Positions 44,901 through 53,324 of a DNA stretch of 64,000 nucleotides are shown piece after piece. The DNA is from Boesenbergia rotunda (lineage: Eukaryota > Streptophyta > Magnoliopsida > Zingiberales > Zingiberaceae). Made by a program: the position numbers and the translations under genes. The DNA lies in the NCBI GenBank assembly GCA_024364735.1, contig JAGFNQ010004013.1:1-64000 (forward strand), read 5' to 3'. How positions within the stretch are numbered: the first letter of the stretch is position 1; every line of letters begins with the position of its first letter. Under the pieces are notes generated by a model. It had not been told where the DNA came from, did no database searches, and worked only from the letters and a program-made list of their open reading frames with translations.

Positions 44901-47440
44901 CGAAGAAGTCCGGTATCACAGTGGTGGAGGGCAAGGAGAGTGCTTTGATTCCTGCTAGAGTCCAGAGTTCATGGAGAGTATGCATAGACTACCGGAAGCT
45001 GAATCAGGCAACGAGGAAGGATCACTACCCCTTACCATTCATCGACCAGATGTTGGAGAGGCTTGCTGGTAGATCACACTATTGCTTCTTGGACGGTTTT
45101 ACTGGATACTTTCAAATTCATATTGCGCCAGAGGATCAGGATAAGACGACTTTCACCTGCCCATTTGGGACTTTTGCATACAGGAGGATGCCATTCGGAT
45201 TATGCAATGCCCCAGGTACCTTCCAGCGATGCATGGTAAGAATTTTTTCGGATCTTTTAGAGCATTGCATGGAGGTATTTATGTATGACTTTACTGTATA
45301 TGGATCCTCTTTTGATACATGTTTGGATAGCTTATCTAGAGTTTTGCATTGTTGCATAGAGACTGACCTTATACTTAATTATGAAAAATGTCATTTCATG
45401 GTTGAGCATGACATAGTTTTAGGTCATACAGTCTCTCGGAAGGGTATCGAAGTAGATCCTGCAAAAATTGATTGTATTACATCTCTGCCTTATCCCGCAT
45501 GCGTGCGGGGTGTTCGCTCTTTTCTTAGCCACGCAGGTTTCTACAGGCGATTCATTAGAGATTTCAGCAGGATAGCCCTTCCTCTTTCGACCTTGCTACA
45601 GAAGGATGTGGAGTTTCATTTTGATCAGCAGTGTAAGGACGCCTTTGATCACTTGAAGGCGGCTCTCACATCGACCCCTATCATTCGGCCCCCAGACTGG
45701 AGTTTACCATTCGAGTTGATGTGTGATGCATCAGATCATGCCGTGGGAGCAGTGCTTGGCCAGAGGGTGGATGGCGCGCCGCACGTCATTTGTTATGCGT
45801 CCCGGACACTTGATTCTGCTCAAGCCAATTATAACACAACTGAAAAGGAGCTTTTAGCCATTGTTTTTGCTTTGGATAAGTTTCGTTCATATCTATTGTG
45901 CTCACATGTAATTGTTTTTTCTGACCATGCAGCTATTAGGTATCTCTTAAAGAAGTCGGATTCGAAACCAAGATTGATTCGATGGATGCTTCTGCTTCAA
46001 GAATTCGACGTGGAGATACGCGATAGGAGCGGGAAAGAGAACCTAGTAGCTGACCACCTGAGCAGGATTGAGGGGGCGACAGATCCTACACCCATTGCAG
46101 ATGTATTCCCACATGAGCATCTTCTGCAACTGCAAGGTAGTGTGCCATGGTATGCCGATATCGTCAACTATTTGGTTGCACATGTCTTTCCTACACATTT
46201 TTCTAGAGCTCAACGTGATAAATTAGCTAGTGATTCTAAGTATTACGTGTGGGATGACCCTTACCTTTGGAAATTTTGTAGCGACCAGGTAGTTAGGAGA
46301 TGTATCCCTGATTATGAGTTCCAGTCAGTACTTTCATTTTGTCATACACTTGCATGTGGAGGGCATTTTGGTCCTCAGCGTACGGCTAGGAAGGTTTTCG
46401 ATGTAGGGTTATATTGGCCTACCTTGTTTAGAGATTCTTACCACTTCCATAAGACTTGTGAGCGCTGCCAGTGAGTTGGGAACTTAGGACGTAGGAATGA
46501 AATGCCTCAACAACTCATGATATTTTACGAGATTTTTGATGTTTGGGGTATCAATTTCATGAGTCCTTTTCCTGTTTCATATGGATTTATTTATATCTTG
46601 TTTGCTGTGGATTATGTGTCTAAATGGATGGAGGCAATCCCCACTAGAACTAACGATTCATCTGTTATTGTGGATTTTGTCAGGACTCACCTATTTTGCA
46701 GGTTTGGAGTACCCAGGGCGATCATCAGTGATTAAGGGTCTCTCTTTTATAATAGGCACATGAAAGCGCTTTTGAGCAAGTATGGAGTGATCCATAAAGT
46801 GTCCATCCCGTATCATCCTTAAACAAATGGACAAGCTGAAATATCAAATAGGGAAATTAAGCTTATCTTGGAGAAAACTGTAAGGCTAGACCGGAAGGAC
46901 TGGAGCAAGAGACTTGATGAAGCTTTATGGGTCTACCGGACTGCCTACAAGACACCCATTGGGATGTCTCCCTATAGGATTATTTTTGGTAAGGCTTGCC
47001 ATCTACCAGTGGAGGTGAAACACAAGGCTTATTGGGTAGTTAAAGCTTGCAACATGGACTTAGAAAAATCTGGACAAGAAAGGAAGTTGCACCTACAAGA
47101 GCTCGAGGAACTAAGATTGGAAGCCTACGAGAGTTCACGCATTTATAAAGAAAAGACCAAGGCTTTCCACGATAAGAACATTTTGAGAAAAGAATTTCAT
47201 GTGGGAGAAAAGGTGCTTTTGTTTAGATCTAGACTAAAGTGACATCCAGGTAAGTTGAAGTCTAGGTGGGAGGGTCCTTTTGTTGTTACTAATGTGTTTC
47301 CCTTTGGTGCTATTGAGATACAGGATATGACGGGCACTACCTTCAAGGTGAATGGACATCAACTGAAGCATTACCACGAGGGAATGGAGGGAACAAGAAT
47401 GGAGAGTATGGACTTGTACCATGCGATCTACCCGACTTAG
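41978..47440 (+). pseudogene. Athila Gag-Pol, one frame with ten nonsense codons
   Basis: The frame from ATG 41978 to TAG 47438 has no frameshift. It is interrupted by stops at 42179, 42773, 42944, 43304, 43361, 43421, 46472, 46733, 46820 and 47240. Gag capsid region: about 42182-42775 (FPFSLVDGAKDWW, FLEKFFP). Protease: LDLGASINVMP near 43977. RT: VCIDYRKLNQ near 44979 and PFGLCNAPGTFQ near 45193. The catalytic pair is changed: FMYDF at 45277-45291 where FMDDF is usual. RNase H: CDASDHAVGAVL near 45723. Integrase zinc finger: HTLACGGH...CERCQ (46348-46471), then core pieces (DYVSKWMEA, NGQAE) and the GPF segment near 47274. Most stops fit CAG, CAA or CGA codons altered by C to T. Confidence 0.92.
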
Positions 47441-49360
47441 AGGGGAGTCCGTTCTTTGCTTTTTCCTTTTTGTACATATATTTTGATTTTCTCGCAATTT
47501 GTTTTGTTAGTTGTAAGTAGCGCTTCTCTTAAGTTTTTCCTATGCATTGGAGGAATCATGAAGTGAGAAAAATTATTTAGATCATTGAGTCATGGATATC
47601 ATGCCTTGGTTAGTTCTCAACTTGCATATAGTTATTGGTTGGTGAAGGATGCTAATATTGGATTGAGTATGATTGATATTGTTCCTAGAGAGGACCATTA
47701 GTTGCTTACCATAGATTAATTTTTGTGTGATGAACATTCATGCTTTGGAACTTTAGAACTTGCTCATTTCCTTTTTGGAATCATAGGGGCATATGATACA
47801 TGGAATGGTAGAGCTCTTCATCATGATCTTTGCTATATTCTTCTTTTCATTTGCACAATTATCTTCCTCTATTGCTATTTATGTTCTATTCTTTTCCTCT
47901 AAGTTGGTGAAGAACTTGATGAATTAACTTCTTGAGTTGGACAATATCTTAGGTGTGGGGAAAAAGAAATTGACTTTGGATCCAATTGATATGAAGATTG
48001 CGCAAGGTTCTTTTGGATTTGATTTAAACCTAGAATGAGGAATTTGAAGGCTTCAAAGCTAAAGGCAAGGTAGTCTCCAAGAACTATGTGGTATCTCTAT
48101 TACATTCGAAAAAAAACAGAAGAAAAAAAATAGAAAAAAAAACACAAAACAAAGCAGAGAAAGAAAAAAAAGAAAAAAAATGAAATAAAATAGAATGAGT
48201 GCAGTTCAAGTTCTTGGAGTCATTCTTTGATATTGTAAGCAGCTGGAAGTTGAAAACTTTGAAGTTTTAAAGTTTTCCTGAAGACTATGAGAAATTCCCA
48301 GCCACTAAAGCTTAATAGGACCAATGGTTATGGTTATAGTTCTATGGTTGTGCTCTTATCGTTTATGGTGGTTTACTTCATATTCCCTGAGAAGTTTGTT
48401 TAGTTAGCAAGAAAAACCGAATGAGAAGAGAAGGATCTGCTGAAATTTCTGAATCATCAACTTTGCAGAAACTTTACAAGTTTGGAATCTTAAAAGCCGC
48501 AAGAAACATTTGGAAGAGCTACTAAAGTGGTTAGTTTTCTAAGTTGAAATGGTGAACAAGTAGCCAATTGAATTTAAAAGTGAGTTAGTGATTGGAAGAA
48601 GGAGAAATCAGGGAGACGGCAGTTTCAGAACTCTGCAGATCCATTCTGATCAGAGCCTGATCGGTCTTCAAACCGATCAGGGAGGAGTCTGATCGGTCTC
48701 CAGACGGATCAGAGGAAGCTCAGATCGATCAGAGGCATTCCAGACCGTTCAGAAGGCGACTGGATCGGTCTGCTAACCGATCAATAGAGTGGCACAGAAC
48801 GGAGCAGCACATTCAGTAATGTTTCTCATCAGATCGATCAAATACAATCAATCCGATCAAAGGCAATTGCTTGAATGGTGATAATAAGATGAGTTCACAT
48901 ACAAGCTGACTAATTCATCAAGTTCTATCATCTAATGTTTTATTTTGCTTGCCCCACTAAATTCTTCACTTAGTAGCAGAAACTTTCTTCTTGTTTATTT
49001 CGTCTTCTCTATTAATAAGCTCTATTTATTGTATGTGTCACATGCATTCTTTTGATGAAAATGAGGGGGTGAGCAAGCTTATGATAGTGAAGAGGCATGA
49101 TGATTCTTGAGTGGAACTCCACTACTCATTGAGTTTTGAGAGTTAGGGCTAGTCCTATGAGAGTTTCATGCTCGATCTATTGACTTGGATGAATTCACCA
49201 TTACCAATTAGCTAGTGTTAGAATGGAATTGATGTGGACTTGGTTTCAAAAGGGCTTGATTATCTTGAATAATTACCACTATGTGATTTCCTCCATGCTA
49301 GGTAAACTTGCTTGAGTCAATAAACTTGGTTTTCTTTTTGCTCGAGATGTGCAAAGAATA
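47441..49360 (+). other. Athila 3' internal region without an ORF
   Basis: No env-like or other ORF is supported in this 1.9 kb. It has an A-rich tract (48107-48195), a second cluster of GATCGG/CCGATC palindromes (48640-48860) like the one in the LTR, and ends in GTGTGGGGGAG. The palindrome cluster in the internal region as well as in U3 is unusual. Confidence 0.75.
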
Positions 49361-49372
49361 GGTGTGGGGGAG
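49361..49372 (+). other. Athila polypurine tract
   Basis: GGTGTGGGGGAG directly before the 3' LTR start TGATAATTAGC. Confidence 0.8.
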
Positions 49373-50802
49373 TGATAATTAGCAATTTGATGGATAAATT
49401 TTGTGCAATTAGTGAGGGAATTTGGGGCTTTGGGGTGCATTTGTTTATGAAATGATGCACAATTAGTAATAGGATGTATTTTCATTAGTTAATTAATCTT
49501 CTTGCATTTTTACACTCATATTTCATTCTATTTACTTTTTGGACAGCTTGTGCATCATCGGATCAAAAGGGCACTTCCAGGGCTAGGATGGATCCATAAA
49601 GAATGACATCGGGCTCAAAATTCGTTCTGTTGGTGCCCTGATCGGTCTCCAATCCGATCAGGAATGTCTAATCGGTCCCGTGACCGATCAGAAGAGGCTG
49701 GCACAGAAGAACCCCAAACTTCAGCTACTGATTAGATCCTGATCGGTCATCAAACCGATCAGGGAGGTGCCTGATCGGTCCTCAGTCCGATCAGGGGTCA
49801 TCCAGTCCGATCAGGGAGCTTCCAGACCGATCAGTAGCTGTCTAGATGCGATCGGATGCGCTTGTCATCACGACCCTCCACTTGGATCTAGCAACGACAA
49901 TTGATGGAGATTCCTTGCAAGTGATCTCGGCCACTCATCAAAGGAAATCAAGGGTGGAAAGGAGGAGTAGAAAAGGGAGTTAGGGCAACCAAAGAAGGGG
50001 ATCTGGATCTCATCCACACGGGAACGCAGGGGAGAGGCGATGCAGGAAGGAAGCTACTGCTCGATCAGTTCTCTGGGGATTAACAGCTTGGACATGCCTT
50101 CTTCTTCATCTCCACAGCCCATTCCCTCCTCTACTCCGGCTGAGAAGCAATCGGCTTCGTCGGAGCAGAGTTTCTTCCACCGAGCAACCCATTTTAGCTT
50201 CCTTTTTATTGTTTCATCTTGTTTACTTGCTGTAGAACAAAGTTTACACTTCTCTTTCATTTGTTTTCGAATTTCTGCTATTTTCCAACTTAGAACTGCA
50301 ATTTCCAGTTTAGTATCAAAGTTTCCAGCTTAGTTTCCCAATTTTACAACTTGTCTTTGTAGGAATTTTCCATGTCTTCAAACTTTTACTACTTGAATGC
50401 AAGAGGGTTGTCGAATTGATCAAATCACGCATGCGTTTGGTGATGAAATCTATTTCCTTCTAGTCATAAATTTTATATGAATCCTTGCTGATTTGATTTC
50501 TGGTTGTTAGTGCTCCTTTGGTGGCCCTTACATTTAATTAGCTTAGACTTCAAATCCAAATAGTTAAGGCTATTAGGTAGAAGTTCGTAGCTAATTTTAA
50601 TTGCTTTGTTATCCTCAAAACCCAAGGAAACATGTTTTGTTCAGCTCGTTTTCATTTTTCTGCAATTTACAACTTTTTATAGGCCAAAGAAGTGCATGCA
50701 TCATATTGGGTCCTTGAGAGACGATTCGGTTCAACTATTACTACAAAAGTGCTTGAAACGACAAAATTAATTGAAATCGTAACACGACTAAAACGGTTAT
50801 CA
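49373..50802 (+). repeat. Athila 3' LTR (1430 bp)
   Basis: Collinear with the 5' LTR; lacks one 21-bp unit; ends GGTTATCA at 50802. Confidence 0.92.
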
Positions 50803-51290
50803 TTGACTGGTAACGGTCATTTCAGACTCGAGCTCTATTTAAGGGAGCTCATTTAAGGTTGTTTCTTCTTGGTGAAACTTGCTTGGTTAAAGCTGGTTAG
50901 TAGCCTACAGTGCTCTGGGATTGTCTAAGGTTTGTGGCGAGGTTTCTCCACCCACAAGGAGCGACAAGAGCTAGCCGGAGGTGCTCCGGGGAATTATCCA
51001 CCGAAGGATCGGGATCGTCCACCTTACGGACAGCCGTGGAGTAGGAGTTTCATCTCCGAACCACGTAAATAGGTGTATCTTTCTTGTGTGTTAGGTTTTA
51101 GTTTTTGTTATTCCGCTTGCACACTAACCATTGTAGGAAGACATGATTGAAAAAGTGATATTCACCCCCCCCCCCCCTCCTCTAGCAAACGGTAAGATCC
51201 TAACAGAAAATGGGTCACTAGAACTAGTTGGAGTGGATAGGGAAGTAAAATCCCTTAACCCCTTGTTATGGATGGAGCTTTGATGGCCAA

Positions 51291-52155
51291 TGTTGTAGGT
51301 CCCGTGCAAGCCGACTAGAGGGGGGAAGGGGGGGTGAATAGCTCTACAAATAAAAATTATATCTTTTATTAACTCTTTGTAAAGATGAACAGATTAATCT
51401 AAGAAATTAAAATAATCATAAATAATATCAACAATTATAAAAGGAGAGGATCGAAGTTACTTGGTTACAACCAGGATGATCACTAATTTAAGGCAGGGAA
51501 AAGTGCACTAAAAAGTCTCCTTGATTGTAGGCTGAGAAGCCTCTTATAATCTTGGATATCTCATAGAATGACTAGGAAATCAAATACAAGTTATTGTTCT
51601 TTCTTCCTAGGTCTAGGGGCTATTTATAGCCCGAAAACTGAAGTTACCATTATGCAGACGTGGACCTAAGGCACCTCAGTTGTGATCTGAGATGCCTCAG
51701 ATGGATAAATTTTTATCCATGATGCCAATGATAGGCTATTGATAATTTTTGACTTGAGGTGTCTCAGTTCTGCTTATGCGTAGAGTTATTCTCCTCAACT
51801 GAGGTGCTTTTTCAAGCAATTGAGGCATCTCAATTGACCATTTGGTCAAAGTTAACATCCGTATTAACTTTTTTCCATCTTCATCCACTTGGGTGATTTT
51901 CAACCAACCATAGTTAGGCTTACCCAAATCTGACGCCGACCTTCTCCTCGAACAGGCTTGGTCCCCAACTTCTCGTCCCTCAGACGTCACACACGCCCTT
52001 CTCGTCCACCGATGTCTCTTCCGCATTCTTTGCGTCCCTCGGATGCATCGAGCCCGTCGACTCCCTTCCCCTGCTATCATTCTTGTTTGTTGCATCTTCT
52101 GTTTGATTTTCTGTGCTCCTAAGCTCCTGCACACTTAAACACGTCAGGGATTAAA
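51291..52155 (-). repeat. Antisense SIRE-type LTR (continues at 57638 to about 57705)
   Basis: It begins TGTTGTAGGTCCCG, with GACTAGAGGGGGG following. This is the reverse complement of the pyrimidine block and CA terminus of SIRE LTRs. Read on the minus strand, the far end (57705 down to 57638, then 52155 down) matches the LTR start of the element at 29864 (TTTTGATGTG..., TTAAGTT, AAGTGTGCAGG). A solo LTR is inserted at TTAAA. It contains a TATA box in a perfect palindrome (51617-51632) and TGAGGYRCCTCA-type palindromes (51668-51705, 51750-51830). No matching TSD was found, so solo or partial is undecided. The 132-aa ORF at 51736 (minus) is not credible. Confidence 0.75.
51617..51632 (-). promoter_or_regulatory. 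TATA box in a perfect palindrome
   Basis: GGGCTATTTATAGCCC; the minus-strand reading is GGGCTATAAATAGCCC. Arms GGGCTAT/ATAGCCC flank two bases. It is the counterpart of the TATA inverted repeats at 21445 and 30627. Confidence 0.7.
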
Positions 52156-53021
52156 TGTCACGCCCCCAGAGGCACATGCTTACTCGAAAATCGGGCAGCA
52201 TCTCCCCTGTACGGCGGACAAGTTGGGACATATACTACATCATCTCATCCACATAGCTTAGCCACAAACTGCTAGCATCACAAAACACAACCACATAGTT
52301 TATAGCTTTAGACAAATTTAAATTAGCAGCGAGGAGAGTCTGAATACCCAAAAGATACGAACATAGCAAACCAACAAGACGATACCGGATAAATAAATAA
52401 AATGCGAAACCCACAAAGTGCGGAGAATAAAACAACTAAAAACCAAATACCCAAAATAACTACACCGGGGGACTGGCAACTGGATCCTCTCCTAGCTCCA
52501 AGAAATGCAACTACATGCTATCTGAAAATAAAAAGAAGAAGCAGGGGTGGTGAGTCCGGGAGGACTCAACGGGTATATGAATAGACAAATAGCATGACAT
52601 AATAAAGATAGAACAAGTAGAGAAAACAACAAGGTATAGTCCATAAGGAATATAAGAATACTTAAACATGCATAACATATATAAAACAACATGGTATATA
52701 ATATAATAACAACTAAACATGTAAGAAAAACCACGTGATATAACAACATCAAAACCTCTAAGCACGTATAAAACAACGCGACATCAAAATCTCGACATAT
52801 ACATGTATGTCAACCAAGTGCAATAATCATAACTCATATAGATGCAACAAACACAAGAAAATGCATAAACGCAATCAATGCATATGATACAATGACATGT
52901 GTCACCCCTGATGCCAGTCAGCCGCTAATGCATCACATATGTGTGACCGAGTGGGTAGGGATGTGACAACTGTACGCACTCCAACGAATACCACTAATAC
53001 ACGTGGTTGAGTAGACAAGAT

Positions 53022-53199
53022 GCTGGGGAGCCAACTGCTCCAAACTCCGGAATAAAGGGGGAGCTATCAACAGCTCTAATGCTGGGGACCTAACTGCTCC
53101 AAACCCCGGAATAAAAGGGGAGCTATCAACAGCTCTAATGCTGGAGAACCAACTGCTCCAAACCCCGGAATAAAGGGGGAGATATCAACAGCTTTAATA
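53022..53199. repeat. 59-bp tandem repeat, three copies
   Basis: Copies start at 53022, 53081 and 53140, each GCTGG(G)GA...AACTGCTCCAAA...GGGGGAG(C)TATCAACAGCT. The related LTR at 16911-19366 has a single copy (about 17580-17640), so the expansion is specific to this copy. Confidence 0.88.
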
Positions 53200-53324
53200 T
53201 CTCTCTAAAACAACGATGCAATGATACAATCAACCAAGAAACAAAAACTAACGATTATGCATCTACACTACTAGGTAGGATAATTCTAATGTCAAATAAA
53301 CCTAATTGTGTTTAATGAACCTCT

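Larger units (their letters stand above)
40400..50807 (+). mobile_element. Complete Athila-type Ty3/gypsy element (10.4 kb)
   Basis: It spans 40405-50802 with LTRs at 40405-41855 and 49373-50802 (TGATAATTAGC to GGTTATCA). The target duplication is TCGAC (40400-40404) and TTGAC (50803-50807), one mismatch. A primer site like TGGCGTCGTTGCCGGGGA (tRNA-Asp type) is at 41860-41877 and a polypurine tract at 49361-49372. Gag-pol is one frame, followed by about 1.9 kb without an ORF where some Athila elements carry an env-like gene. The LTRs differ mainly by scattered substitutions and a 21-bp duplication, so the insertion is fairly young. It lies in a copy of the CAGTCGACTG motif of the SIRE-like LTR. 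Confidence 0.93.
39668..51205 (+). repeat. 3' LTR of the SIRE-like element, split by Athila
   Basis: LTR sequence is at 39668-40404 and 50808-51205 (50803-50807 is the Athila target duplication). It is collinear with the 5' LTR and ends in TCCTAACA at 51205. It contains the same ~110 bp array (39836-40150), the CAGTCGACTG cluster (40294-40404), the TATA inverted repeat (about 50829-50849) and a run of C at 51165-51177. The first four bases of the canonical LTR are lost. Confidence 0.9.
29859..51210 (+). mobile_element. SIRE-like non-autonomous LTR retrotransposon (gag plus unknown ORF), split by two nested elements
   Basis: The element runs 29864-51205 with TSD GAAAA at 29859-29863 and 51206-51210. 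Without the CACTA and Athila inserts it is about 7.0 kb: LTRs of about 1130 bp, primer site at 34956, gag at 35021-36596, a second ORF at 37497-38678, polypurine tract at 39656-39667. There is no protease, integrase, RT or RNase H. The UBN2-like gag with two zinc knuckles, the CATCAAAAAGGGGGAG polypurine context and the CACCCCCCCTCTAG LTR end indicate SIRE relatives. Mobilisation would need enzymes in trans. A related element lies at 19367-21820. Confidence 0.85.

Noticed and set aside
47441..49360. Expected env-like gene of Athila elements
   Set aside because: No ORF of useful length and no transmembrane or env-like pattern is present in this region; it is non-coding here.
51736..52134. 132-aa basic minus-strand ORF near the antisense SIRE-type LTR
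   Set aside because: It lies inside LTR sequence related to the 29864 family and carries no domain; treated as part of the LTR.
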